Below, in pieces: positions 1-7,728 of a DNA stretch of 22,103 nt. The DNA lies in assembly GCA_023256405.1 (NCBI GenBank), contig JAGDXK010000031.1:12029-34131 (forward strand). The letters run 5' to 3'. This DNA is from Nitrososphaerales archaeon (lineage in GTDB: Archaea; Thermoproteota; Nitrososphaeria; Conexivisphaerales; UBA164). The position numbers and the translations under genes are program-made. The number at the start of each line of letters is the position of its first letter. The first letter of the stretch is position 1. A model generated the notes under the pieces. The model had not been told where the DNA came from. It saw only the letters and a list, made by a program, of their open reading frames with translations, and did not search any database.

Positions 1-609
1 GTAAGTTCCAACCGCCCCGCTGAGCTTTCCGTACGGCCTGATCCTTAACAGCCTTTCGGCAGCCTCCGCAAGCCTGTAGGCAAAGTAGGAAATTTCCTTG
101 CCAAAGGTCGTTGGCTCCGCGGGAACTCCATGAGTTCTGCCCATCATGATGCTCGATGCGTGCCTTTTAGAGAGCTCAGAGAGCCTCAGCGTCAGATCCA
201 AGTAGCAACTTAAAATCTTCCTCTTTCCCTTCTCGAGCATCATGCCGTAAGCGTTTGCATTGACGTCCTCGCTTGTGAGGGCCAGATGCACTAGAGGTGC
301 CAGCCCGCTATATCCTAGCTCCATCAGGCGCTTCCTCATGTAGAGCTCAGTGGCCTTGACGTCATGTCTGACCACCTTTTCAATGTCCTTTATCTGCTCG
401 TACCAGTTCGCGTCAAGCTTGTCCATGAACTCTTCTGTGCTGAAGCCTCCGCAGGGCCTTCTGAGGATGCCCTCCCTGCAGAGCATCTCAAGATAAAGCG
501 CTTCGACGAGCAGCCTGTGAAAGAACAGCGATCTTTCCGAGAATACCGAAGCGATATCCTTCACATCCTCGTAGTATCTGTCATCGAGGGGCGAGACGCT
601 CTCATGCAA
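1..609 (-). CDS. purB: Adenylosuccinate lyase, N-terminal 203 codons (cut by window edge)
   Basis: Adenylosuccinate lyase converts adenylosuccinate to AMP plus fumarate and also acts on SAICAR in purine synthesis. The visible part starts with the family's SPLDDRYY motif (residues 6-13). It contains TSEDVNANAYG and the GRTHGVPAEPTTFGKE block, whose His belongs to the active site of the fumarase/aspartase superfamily. The start is a TTG at 607-609. A stop lies four codons upstream in frame, and no ATG, GTG or TTG lies between this codon and the conserved motif, so the choice is forced. The start overlaps the end of purA by 8 bases, so the two genes should be cotranscribed and translationally coupled. 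The reading frame runs off the left edge, so the signature SSxMPxKxN loop is not visible. Confidence 0.93.
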   Translation of the reverse strand, partial: MHESVSPLDDRYYEDVKDIASVFSERSLFFHRLLVEALYLEMLCREGILRRPCGGFSTEEFMDKLDANWYEQIKDIEKVVRHDVKATELYMRKRLMELGYSGLAPLVHLALTSEDVNANAYGMMLEKGKRKILSCYLDLTLRLSELSKRHASSIMMGRTHGVPAEPTTFGKEISYFAYRLAEAAERLLRIRPYGKLSGAVGTY

Positions 610-1840
610 CTCTGACGGTCATCTCCCTCTGTGGGCCCAGAGATACATAGGTCACTGGAACCCCTGCGAGCTCCTCGATGAGCTTAACATAATCTTTCAT
701 TTCTCTTGGCGCACATTTCCATCCCTCCTTCACAATTTTCGCTATGTCGCCTGGGCTTAGCTTAGGTATGGGCTCAGCGTTCTGATATACGGGCTCTGCC
801 AAGCTCAGATCAGCGTCGGCGGGCACGCTTTTCCTTTCAGAGCCATCTATCCTGTAAGCAACGGCAACCTTCAGCTCGTTAAGCCCCACCAGCACGTCGA
901 GCTTAGTAAGGAACAGCTCGTCCATGCCGTTTATCTCCTTTGCATATATCAGGAGAGGTATATCCAGCCAACCGACCCTTCTGGGCCTTCCAGTTGTGGA
1001 GCCGTATTCTTTTCCCTTCTCCCTTATGTAGTCTGCTATATCCCCCTTGAGCTCAGTCGGCATCGGCCCGGATCCAACCCTTGTTATATATGCCTTGGCC
1101 ACCCCCAGAACCTTTCCCGCATATTTGTATGAGAGCCCGGTTGACGAGAACGCATGTGTGGCAGTCGTTCCTGACGACGTCACATATGGGTAGGTACCAA
1201 AGACAAGATCCAGGAGCGTGCCCTGGGCAGCCTCGAAGAGTACGGAATCACCTCTCTCGAGTGCATCCCTGAGCTCGCTCCTCACGTCCCCGGCAAGACC
1301 TCCAAGGGCATCCCTCGAGTCATAGAGCCATTTCTTCCAATCCAGCTTGATTCCGTAAAGCGCTTCATAGATCGAAAAATCAAAATCTTTCCTCAGGACG
1401 TCGACAACCCGCGGAGAGATCCTCAGTGCCCTTGAAGAATAAGCAGGCCCAATGCCCCTTAAAGTGGTTCCCACAGCAGACTGGGCTTTCATCATCTCAA
1501 TTCTTTTGTCCAGCTCCACCTCGGCTGGGGTAATGAGCGACGCCCTGTAATCCACAGCAAGATGTAGAGAGCCAACAAGGCCCCTTATGCCTTCAGCCTC
1601 CTCCCGAAGGATCTGAGGATTTATCACAACTCCGGGCCCCACGTACAGGCTCTTTCTGCTCAGCGCCGCAGAGGGCACGTGATGAAACGTGAACCTTTTC
1701 TCCCCCACGACCACCGTGTGACCGGCATTTGGCCCTCCGTTGAACCTTACAAAATGCTCGTACTGTGGGGCAAGGAAATCGACGATCTTTCCTTTGCCCT
1801 CGTCACCCCACTGTGCCCCAACAACTACGTCTGCTTTCAC
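602..1840 (-). CDS. purA: Adenylosuccinate synthetase
   Basis: This enzyme makes adenylosuccinate from IMP, aspartate and GTP, the first committed step to AMP. The N-terminus carries GAQWGDEGKGK with D13 and GGPNAGHT with H41, which match the catalytic Asp and His of the family. SSGTTATHAF and TTGRPRRVGWLD follow in the expected order. At 412 aa it is nearer the long bacterial/eukaryal form (about 430 aa) than the roughly 340-aa form I recall from several archaea. The start is GTG at 1838-1840; an ATG two bases upstream is out of frame and stops at once. A TATA box 25 bases upstream suggests a leaderless mRNA. The gene is immediately followed by purB. Confidence 0.96.
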   Translation of the reverse strand: MKADVVVGAQWGDEGKGKIVDFLAPQYEHFVRFNGGPNAGHTVVVGEKRFTFHHVPSAALSRKSLYVGPGVVINPQILREEAEGIRGLVGSLHLAVDYRASLITPAEVELDKRIEMMKAQSAVGTTLRGIGPAYSSRALRISPRVVDVLRKDFDFSIYEALYGIKLDWKKWLYDSRDALGGLAGDVRSELRDALERGDSVLFEAAQGTLLDLVFGTYPYVTSSGTTATHAFSSTGLSYKYAGKVLGVAKAYITRVGSGPMPTELKGDIADYIREKGKEYGSTTGRPRRVGWLDIPLLIYAKEINGMDELFLTKLDVLVGLNELKVAVAYRIDGSERKSVPADADLSLAEPVYQNAEPIPKLSPGDIAKIVKEGWKCAPREMKDYVKLIEELAGVPVTYVSLGPQREMTVRVA

Positions 1841-1860
1841 ATTTTGATAAGAACTTCAGT

Positions 1861-1870
1861 ATTTATAAAG
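1861..1870 (-). promoter_or_regulatory. TATA box for purA-purB
   Basis: On the minus strand this reads CTTTATAAAT, centred about 25 bases before the purA GTG. In archaea transcription starts about 25 bases after the TATA centre, so the mRNA would begin at or next to the start codon. This is inferred from spacing only. Confidence 0.6.
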
Positions 1871-1912
1871 ATTTTTTCCTTAAAGTCGTCAAAAATTGCA
1901 CAAACGACGATC

Positions 1913-1921
1913 AGTTTAAAG
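1913..1921 (+). promoter_or_regulatory. Possible TATA box for dpo4
   Basis: AGTTTAAAG is centred about 32 bases before the TTG start and would leave a leader of about 5 bases. The match is weak. The divergent purA box lies about 50 bases away. Confidence 0.35.
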
Positions 1922-1949
1922 CCTCTGAAAACGTCATTTAGATCAAAAG

Positions 1950-3002
1950 TTGGGAACAATAAGCCGAGCGATAGCTCTCGTGGATTTTGACTATTTCTTC
2001 GCTCAGTGCGAGGAGCTTAGACATCCCGAATACAGGGGGCTGCCCATAGCAGTCTGCATGCTAACCGGACCTGAAACGGGAGCCGTTGCGTCAGCAAACT
2101 ATGTAGCACGCGGGTTTGGCGTGAAGTCCGGAATGCCTGTTTCCAAAGCAAAAGCCCTTGCCCCGAACCTTGTAATTCTGCCCGTTGACATTTCATATTA
2201 CTCTCAGATCAGCAGTGCTATTATGCAGAGCATCAGGGAAAGATTCAAGAAGGTGGAACAGGCGAGCATAGACGAGGCCTACATAGACCTTGGAGAGATA
2301 GATTATGATGTAGCGGAGGATATTGGGAAAGAGATAAAGAATATTGTTAAGAGCGCAGCCAACATCCGATGCACCGTTGGAATAGGGCCAAACAAGCTGA
2401 TAGCAAAGATGGCATGTGACAGAGCCAAGCCCGACGGCCTCAAGGTGGTGAGGCCGGATGAAGTTGAGTCGTTTCTAGAGTCATCAAGGCTCGATCAAAT
2501 ACCATACATAGGCACTAAAACCGCCGAAAGGCTGGCCTCAATGGGGATCAGAACCGTCAGCGACGCAAGAAGGCTGAGCGTGGACGACCTGATAAGGGTC
2601 TTTGGAGAAAAGAAGGGGATAATGATTTTCAACTTTGTTAGGGGAATTGATGAAAGGAAAGTGGAGGTAAAGAAGGAAAGAAAGGAGCTTGAGAAGTTCG
2701 TCTCCTTAAAAGGGAGAAGCCCTGAGGAGGCGCTTGAGGAGGCGGCTAGGAGGCTCTTTGAAAGACTGAACGGGATGCTGTTTCAGGAAGTGGGCGTTAT
2801 AGTGATTTTTGAGGACTTTACGGTGAGGACGAAGTCTAGAACGCTAAAACACGCAACAGCGTCCTTTGATGAGCTGATCAGCAACGCAAGGTCGCTCTTG
2901 GGGGCCATTCTGAATGAATCTGAGGGCAAGAAGGTCAGGAGGGTTGCTGTTAAAGTTTCAAGGTTTACAAAAGGGGAGGGCAGCCTGCTGGACTTTATTT
3001 GA
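1950..3002 (+). CDS. dpo4: Y-family DNA polymerase IV (Dpo4/DinB-like)
   Basis: Lesion-bypass DNA polymerase of the DinB branch. VDFDYFFAQ (residues 11-19, D12) and SIDEAYID (107-113, D108/E109) supply the metal-binding acidic residues. The GxxxxxKxxAKMA region of the palm and an HhH-like IPYIGTKTAERLASMGI segment follow, with the little-finger domain at the C-terminus. At 350 aa it matches Sulfolobus Dpo4 in length. The steric-gate position is Phe (F17), as in bacterial Pol IV, where I recall Tyr in Dpo4. The protein ends EGSLLDFI, a position and pattern resembling a PCNA-interacting PIP box but with F-I as the last pair and Glu in place of Gln. The start is TTG at 1950; GTG at 1980 would cut into the catalytic motif. 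Confidence 0.94.
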   Translation: MGTISRAIALVDFDYFFAQCEELRHPEYRGLPIAVCMLTGPETGAVASANYVARGFGVKSGMPVSKAKALAPNLVILPVDISYYSQISSAIMQSIRERFKKVEQASIDEAYIDLGEIDYDVAEDIGKEIKNIVKSAANIRCTVGIGPNKLIAKMACDRAKPDGLKVVRPDEVESFLESSRLDQIPYIGTKTAERLASMGIRTVSDARRLSVDDLIRVFGEKKGIMIFNFVRGIDERKVEVKKERKELEKFVSLKGRSPEEALEEAARRLFERLNGMLFQEVGVIVIFEDFTVRTKSRTLKHATASFDELISNARSLLGAILNESEGKKVRRVAVKVSRFTKGEGSLLDFI

Positions 3003-3049
3003 GGAATTTTGAAAATTAAAGAAAAATCATGAAAAACATTCACAAATTA

Positions 3050-3056
3050 TTTATAT
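3050..3056 (+). promoter_or_regulatory. TATA box for the HTH-ACT / TrmB-like operon
   Basis: TTTATAT is centred at 3053, 25 bases before the GTG start, which predicts a leaderless transcript. Confidence 0.6.
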
Positions 3057-3077
3057 GACTACTAAAAATACATTTTT

Positions 3078-3629
3078 GTGAAGGTCACGGAAGCCGTGAA
3101 AAAGGTGGTCGACGAGAACGTCCTTTACCAGATAATGCTCTCGAGCGGTCTTGCAAACCTGAACGCAATGGCGCGTGAGATAAAAGGTGCCGTTGACTCT
3201 CTTACGGGGAAGGACGTCAAGCTTAACACCATAGAGAAAGCTCTTACGAAGCTCTCCGCCTCAAAGCCATCTTCGTATTCTGTTTCGACAACTGGGACTG
3301 AGGTGCAGCTCGAAACGGGAATAGGCGAGGCGACTTACACGCTGGATGAGTTTCAAAACGTAGACATATCAAAGCTGATAATGGCTGTTTCGGATGAGGG
3401 CAGGATAAAGGCAATAATAAAGAACGGGGGCTCGCCTAGCGATCTTGTACTTCTGAAGGTCAAGTTCGCTGGCGCAAAACATGACGTTCCATATCATCCG
3501 CTGATCATGATCTTCAACGCGCTTAACATAAATCTGATACATGCATTCAGGTTTGACCGGAACGTCTTCTTTATAATGCCGAGAAAGGACGTTGTGAAGG
3601 CGTTGAGCGTAATAGAGAAGCTGAGATAA
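3078..3629 (+). CDS. Probable HTH-ACT domain protein
   Basis: A 183-aa protein of uncertain function. The first 60 residues look helical and resemble a family of archaeal proteins in which a helical 'L..G..N..A.AREI' segment precedes a ligand-binding domain; here this reads SSGLANLNAMAREIKGAV. The C-terminal part (about 95-183) has ACT-like alternation of strands and helices, ending in PLIMIFNALNINLI and FFIMPRKDVVKALSVIEKL, similar to the second ACT repeat of aspartokinase-type proteins. I infer an amino-acid- or small-ligand-sensing regulator. The start is GTG at 3078, with a TATA box 25 bases upstream. The next gene, a TrmB-like regulator, begins on the base after this stop codon, so the pair should act together. 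No enzyme motif is visible. Confidence 0.5.
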   Translation: MKVTEAVKKVVDENVLYQIMLSSGLANLNAMAREIKGAVDSLTGKDVKLNTIEKALTKLSASKPSSYSVSTTGTEVQLETGIGEATYTLDEFQNVDISKLIMAVSDEGRIKAIIKNGGSPSDLVLLKVKFAGAKHDVPYHPLIMIFNALNINLIHAFRFDRNVFFIMPRKDVVKALSVIEKLR

Positions 3630-4370
3630 ATGGACGACAGGTTTCAGATACTGGAGAAAATAGGGCTTACGACTTACGATATTAGGGTCTTTCAGACCCT
3701 CCTTAATGGGGGAGTTATGAGCGCTCAGGAAGTATCAAGAGCTTCTCGGGTTCCATATCCAAAGGTCTATATTTCGCTGAAAAAGCTGATCGATATGAAG
3801 TGGGTAAAGGAGGAAAAGGGGTGGCCCTCTAGGTACTATCTGGCATCTCCCGATGAGATCCTCATGAGGTATAAGGAGGAGATGGAGAAGCGGCTAAGCG
3901 AGTTCGAGGCGTTTCTTGAAAGGGTAGTACGACCCATATACAGCTCCAAGGGCATGACCGAAAGGTTTGACGTGTGGCTGGTTAATGGGCTCAAGGCCGT
4001 CATGGACACATTTATCGAGGCGATAAAGCTGGCAAAAAGGGAGGTTAAGATCGCAATACCGTTTGAGCCTGCGCAGAGCTTCATAGACCAGATAAAGGCC
4101 GTGGTTGTGAAGAACCCTGATCTGTCAGTCAAGGTGCTCACCTCCGAAAGCGCTGCAGCTGCGGTAAAAAGAGCAATACCAAAGGCCGAAGTGAGGTTCA
4201 GAGATGCTATGTTCGGTGGGGGAGTAATTTCGGATTCGAAGATGGTGGTCCTAATGCTTTCTATGGCTCAGGGGGACTACACCGCAATAGCATCGAATCA
4301 TCCATACCTTGCTATGCTTGCTGAAAGCTACTTTAGCTATCTGTGGGAGGGAGCCCAGAGCCAGATATAG
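3630..4370 (+). CDS. TrmB-like transcriptional regulator
   Basis: A 246-aa protein with an N-terminal winged helix typical of TrmB/sugar-specific regulators: LEKIGLTTYDIRVFQTLL, then MSAQEVSRASRVPYPKVYISLKKL (recognition helix) and a wing. A helical linker (about 75-105) follows. The C-terminal domain (about 110-240) resembles the phospholipase-D-like sensor of TrmB proteins (FDVWLVNGLKAVMDTFIEAIKLAKREVKIAI) but lacks an HxK catalytic motif, as expected for a sensor. The start ATG directly follows the TAA of the upstream gene with no gap. The ligand and targets cannot be read from sequence. The two co-encoded proteins may form one regulatory unit. Confidence 0.75.
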   Translation: MDDRFQILEKIGLTTYDIRVFQTLLNGGVMSAQEVSRASRVPYPKVYISLKKLIDMKWVKEEKGWPSRYYLASPDEILMRYKEEMEKRLSEFEAFLERVVRPIYSSKGMTERFDVWLVNGLKAVMDTFIEAIKLAKREVKIAIPFEPAQSFIDQIKAVVVKNPDLSVKVLTSESAAAAVKRAIPKAEVRFRDAMFGGGVISDSKMVVLMLSMAQGDYTAIASNHPYLAMLAESYFSYLWEGAQSQI

Positions 4371-4373
4371 ATT

Positions 4374-4778
4374 CTATGGCGTGAAGACGAGGACTATTTC
4401 AGTCCCAGGCTTAATATCCGGAACTCTCCCCTCTAATGCTCCGACGTAGTTAGCTCTTCCGGCATACATGGATCTCTTTTTGAACAGAAGAAGCCAGCCA
4501 CCCATGAAGTCGAACGCCAGGTCGCCCTCTTTATACGCGCTCTCTGGCTTCTCTGCGCCAACCCTTACCGGAACCCTGAACATATAGTAATCCCCCCTTA
4601 GCACCGCTATTGTCTTGACGGTTCTAGCTCTGAGCAGCTCGTTTACTGTCTTTGGATGGTTCGCTATATCCAAGCTTCCTGAGAAAACCTCAGTGCCATT
4701 TACAATAGCCCTGATTCTAGGCAAAGGAGAACGACCTCCGAATATGATGTTTGGAAGCTGTCCAGACCATTCAATCAA
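4374..4778 (-). CDS. Cyclophilin-like fold protein
   Basis: A 134-aa protein. The pattern resembles the small archaeal/bacterial cyclophilin-like (TM1367/DUF369-type) family: an Asn-containing opening strand, a long central segment ending VRVGAEKPESAYKEGDLAFDFMGGWLLLFKK, then ANYVGALEGRVPDIKPGTEIVLVF. Members have a cyclophilin barrel but no proven proline isomerase activity. The TTG at 4776-4778 is the start I favour, because a TATA box lies 24 bases upstream on the minus strand. The C-terminus meets the 3' end of the TrmB-like gene (ending 4370), so the two are convergent with almost no space. The upstream peroxiredoxin-like gene is on the same strand but 118 bases away. Confidence 0.55.
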   Translation of the reverse strand: MIEWSGQLPNIIFGGRSPLPRIRAIVNGTEVFSGSLDIANHPKTVNELLRARTVKTIAVLRGDYYMFRVPVRVGAEKPESAYKEGDLAFDFMGGWLLLFKKRSMYAGRANYVGALEGRVPDIKPGTEIVLVFTP

Positions 4779-4796
4779 GACCTAATCCCTGTTCTT

Positions 4797-4806
4797 AATT
4801 TAAAAA
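4797..4806 (-). promoter_or_regulatory. TATA box for the cyclophilin-like gene
   Basis: The minus strand reads TTTTTAAATT, centred 24 bases before the TTG start. It suggests a transcript independent of the upstream peroxiredoxin-like gene. Confidence 0.5.
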
Positions 4807-4834
4807 GCTTATTGAGCGCCGTTTTTCAAGAGAG

Positions 4835-4896
4835 GAGCCCTCATCTGTCAGTGCTTATGTCTCAGAGCCCCCAGCTCTCGCATAAAGGCAGGAGGC
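4835..4896. other. Nested inverted repeats (possible RNA hairpin)
   Basis: Three nested arm pairs are visible: GAGCC (4835-4839) with GGCTC (4894-4898), TTATG (4855-4859) with CATAA (4881-4885), and AGAGC (4864-4868) with GCTCT (4874-4878) around a 5-base loop. The element lies just after the peroxiredoxin-like stop codon on the minus strand and ahead of the next promoter. It could be a 3' processing or termination structure. No C/D-box pattern in the right order was found. Confidence 0.3.
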
Positions 4897-5403
4897 TCAG
4901 AAGAAATTAAACGTGATCCTTATCTTCTCTGGGTCATAGCTCTTTATGAGGTCCTGAATAAACTCAACGTCATAGATTATTTCCAGCGGGTAAAGGACGG
5001 TCTTCTTTCCCTCATATGCCTTTAATATCCTGAAGTCAGGAGAGATAAGAAAAGCCTTCCTCTTGAAGTTAAGAGGTTTTCTGGTTTTAATCGCACCGTA
5101 CAGGCCGGCCATTTTACCTTCTGAGTCTGAGGCCAGCTCAAACTTTATCCCCTTTGATACAGCAAACTCAAAGTGCTTCTCAAGGGGGTCAGGGCTGATT
5201 CCCACAAGCTCTAGGCCAAGCCTCTCAATGTGCTCCATGTTGTTAAGTAGAGTTCCTATGTCAAGGTCGCATCCAGGCGCGAAGTCCCTGTGATAGAAAA
5301 AAAGGAGCGTCCACCTTCCCTTATATCTCGATTCATCAAGGTGGCCGAAAGTCGATGGAAGGTGCACAAATACCGGCACATCGCCTTCTTTAAGCCTTTT
5401 CAT
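4897..5403 (-). CDS. Peroxiredoxin-like protein with degenerate active-site motif
   Basis: A 168-aa thioredoxin-fold protein of the AhpC/TSA type. The core WTLLFFYHRDFAPGCDLD places a Cys (C45) at the peroxidatic position, followed by IERLGLELVGISPDPLEKHFEF and a late KRKAFLISPDFRI strand with the usual Arg. The standard PxxxTxxC signature is changed to HxxxAxxC, so the Pro and Thr that normally position the reactive Cys are missing. No other Cys occurs, so if active it would be a 1-Cys enzyme. The family assignment is good, but the peroxidase activity is doubtful. The gene is divergent from aglB. An AT-rich box (TTAAAAAC on the minus strand near 5428-5436) lies about 29 bases before its ATG. 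Confidence 0.7.
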   Translation of the reverse strand: MKRLKEGDVPVFVHLPSTFGHLDESRYKGRWTLLFFYHRDFAPGCDLDIGTLLNNMEHIERLGLELVGISPDPLEKHFEFAVSKGIKFELASDSEGKMAGLYGAIKTRKPLNFKRKAFLISPDFRILKAYEGKKTVLYPLEIIYDVEFIQDLIKSYDPEKIRITFNFF

Positions 5404-5511
5404 TACTGCCTTAACATAATGCTAGGTCGTTTTTAATATTGCCGCAGCTTTCGCGGCTGAGCGCATTGTGGCAAAACTTTTTTAGACTCTGCAGCTGATT
5501 CTTTAGGTATC

Positions 5512-7728
5512 ATGAAAGTTATCAGGCCGAGGCTGTCCTTCGGAACAGCAGTGGTAGTTCTAGCTTTCGGGCTCCTAACAGTCTTGAACATCTACGTTAG
5601 ACTGATGCCAGCGAGGTACGGTTTTTATCTTAACGAGTTCGATCCATATTATCATTATTATGTTACAAATCTTGTTTACCAGGATCTTACAAAGTATGGG
5701 CTAGAAGGCATAAACAAGTACATGCACACTATTGACTATAACTTCTGGTACCCGTGGGGGAGAAACATACCGGCCACCTCTCCTTCTGGCCTTTACTTTT
5801 TGGTAGCTGTCCTTTACATTATACTGAAAGGGCTCGGCATGAAGATATCTCTGTATGACTTCGTTGCAATAGTTCCGATCTTCACGGGTGTTCTGATATC
5901 CATCCCGGCATATTTTATCTCATTGAAGATAACAGGGAACAAATACGTAGGCCTTTTGGGCGTTCTGCTTCTCTCATCAGCTCCAGGCCTTATAATCAGG
6001 ACCGACTTTGGATGGTACAAGGGAACGCCATTCGCTTTTCTCTTTATGCCTCTTTCGCTTCTGTTCTTGGTATATGCTTTTGAGTCAGGCAAGGCCCAGG
6101 GCGCTATTTCAGTTAAACAGGGCATCTACGCTCTGATAGCCGGGCTTCTGGTTGGGTATGCGCAGACTATGTGGGGCGGAACCGAAAACATGAACGGTGT
6201 AGTTGGACTGGCGTTTCTATTCGCCCCGCTCTATCTGAGGCCAGGAAAGACGGGGTACTACATCACTGAGCAGACGATTCTGAATGAGCTTCTTTATACT
6301 GCAGGGGCGTTAGTAGCGGTTATATATCCTGATCCAGGCAGATCATGGATTTACTCTCCAACAATGCTGCTGCTTTACCTCGCGATAGTAGTAAACGCTC
6401 TATACTACGCTAACGAAAGACTTAAGATAGTTAGCAGGAACGTCTTCTTTGGTATTCTCGTAGCGATAGTACTGGCAGGACTCGGAGCCGTTGCTTACCT
6501 CCTTCCCCACCTTATAAATCTCAGATACCTCTCAGCGCTAAATCCGCTCTTAAGGACTAAACCGTCGATAGTCAGCACCGTGGCTGAGCAGCTGCCAACT
6601 TCAGGCGTTGAAACTCTGTTTACCTACGGCCTCAGCAGCCTGCTGGTCATCATAGCAGGTTATTTTCTCCTCAAAAAGAGAACCCTTGCTTCAGTAACGC
6701 TCTCGATTTTCCTCTTCTGGAGCTTTTACGTTGGAACCTCTTTTGGCGAGCTCATGGACTTTATGGGACTGGCCGTTGTAATAGGAGCGCCTCTCGGGCT
6801 CTACTACGCGGTTTCGGAAATTAGGTTTGAGCATCCAGCTGTAAAGAAGGTTAAAAAGGCTCAGCCCCAGGGCCCAGAGTTCAAGTACGAAAAAATAGCG
6901 GCTGCGGCCGTCCTTATTGGTCTTACAGCATTCCCTGTCTATACATGGATACCTCAGAACAACATTCCGGTCTCTATAGTTAACTCCGCGACGATAATCA
7001 ATCAGCCAGTTCCAGCTTGGATCGACGCGCTTAAGTGGATGTCAAATTCATCAAACATGCCACCTCACTCAGTAGTAGTGGCGTGGTGGGACTATGGCTA
7101 CTGGATAACCGTAATGGGCAACCAGACCACCGTTATAGATAACGCCACTCTAAACGGAACCCAGATAGGGCTTGTGGCCAAGATGTTCCTTTCGCCTCCA
7201 GATCAGGCTATAAGAATACTGCAGGAGCTGCACGGCAAATACGTTGTCGTTTTCGCGACAGGAGCCGATGCTGCCGCAATAACAAGGGACTATTACCTGT
7301 ACGGATATGAGCTCTCAGGAGAGCTATACGGAATAGGTGGAGATGAAAGCAAGGTGCCCGCTATGATAGTGTGGGCTGGTTGGACGAACAACCAGTCGCT
7401 CTTCATAAATCCGCAGACGCACCTGCTGACATGGTACTTCTGGAACAACACTCTGCTCGGAAGGCTTGAGCCGCTACAGTATCAGGGATGGGGAGTTATA
7501 GACCCGTCAACTGGTCAAGTAATCACAATAATACCTCACTATGAGGTCAACTACAGCAACATGGGTTACTATCTTATTCCTCTGTGGACATACAGGATAT
7601 ACTACGGCACCAATTCAACGCCCTTCAGGCTGGTCTACGCCTCTCCATTCCATGTCCTTTCAAACGGCATGTGGGCTCAGGTCCTGATATATGAGTACGT
7701 CGGAAACTCAACGTCTGCAACCGGTTAA
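5512..7728 (+). CDS. aglB: Dolichyl-phosphooligosaccharide transferase, STT3/AglB family
   Basis: A 738-aa membrane enzyme that transfers the lipid-linked glycan to Asn of N-X-S/T sequons on the outer face of the membrane. After the first membrane segment comes EFDPYYHYY with D44, the first catalytic Asp. About a dozen hydrophobic stretches fill the region up to about 490. The soluble C-terminal domain carries WWDYGYW (525-531), the sequon-binding WWDxG motif, and DESKVPAMI (611-619), which fits the archaeal DxxKxxxMI motif. The second acidic motif of the first outer loop is not clear: its place is taken by RTDFGWYKGTP (163-173). The ATG start gives the expected N-terminal membrane anchor. 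PriS overlaps its end by 38 bases. Confidence 0.93.
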   Translation: MKVIRPRLSFGTAVVVLAFGLLTVLNIYVRLMPARYGFYLNEFDPYYHYYVTNLVYQDLTKYGLEGINKYMHTIDYNFWYPWGRNIPATSPSGLYFLVAVLYIILKGLGMKISLYDFVAIVPIFTGVLISIPAYFISLKITGNKYVGLLGVLLLSSAPGLIIRTDFGWYKGTPFAFLFMPLSLLFLVYAFESGKAQGAISVKQGIYALIAGLLVGYAQTMWGGTENMNGVVGLAFLFAPLYLRPGKTGYYITEQTILNELLYTAGALVAVIYPDPGRSWIYSPTMLLLYLAIVVNALYYANERLKIVSRNVFFGILVAIVLAGLGAVAYLLPHLINLRYLSALNPLLRTKPSIVSTVAEQLPTSGVETLFTYGLSSLLVIIAGYFLLKKRTLASVTLSIFLFWSFYVGTSFGELMDFMGLAVVIGAPLGLYYAVSEIRFEHPAVKKVKKAQPQGPEFKYEKIAAAAVLIGLTAFPVYTWIPQNNIPVSIVNSATIINQPVPAWIDALKWMSNSSNMPPHSVVVAWWDYGYWITVMGNQTTVIDNATLNGTQIGLVAKMFLSPPDQAIRILQELHGKYVVVFATGADAAAITRDYYLYGYELSGELYGIGGDESKVPAMIVWAGWTNNQSLFINPQTHLLTWYFWNNTLLGRLEPLQYQGWGVIDPSTGQVITIIPHYEVNYSNMGYYLIPLWTYRIYYGTNSTPFRLVYASPFHVLSNGMWAQVLIYEYVGNSTSATG

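Noticed and set aside
1081..1272. Plus-strand open frame inside purA
   Set aside because: It is antisense to a well-supported enzyme gene and has no family match or own promoter.
4779..4896. C/D-box guide RNA on the minus strand (two CTGA and a GATGA)
   Set aside because: The boxes are in the wrong order and spacing for a C/D RNA.
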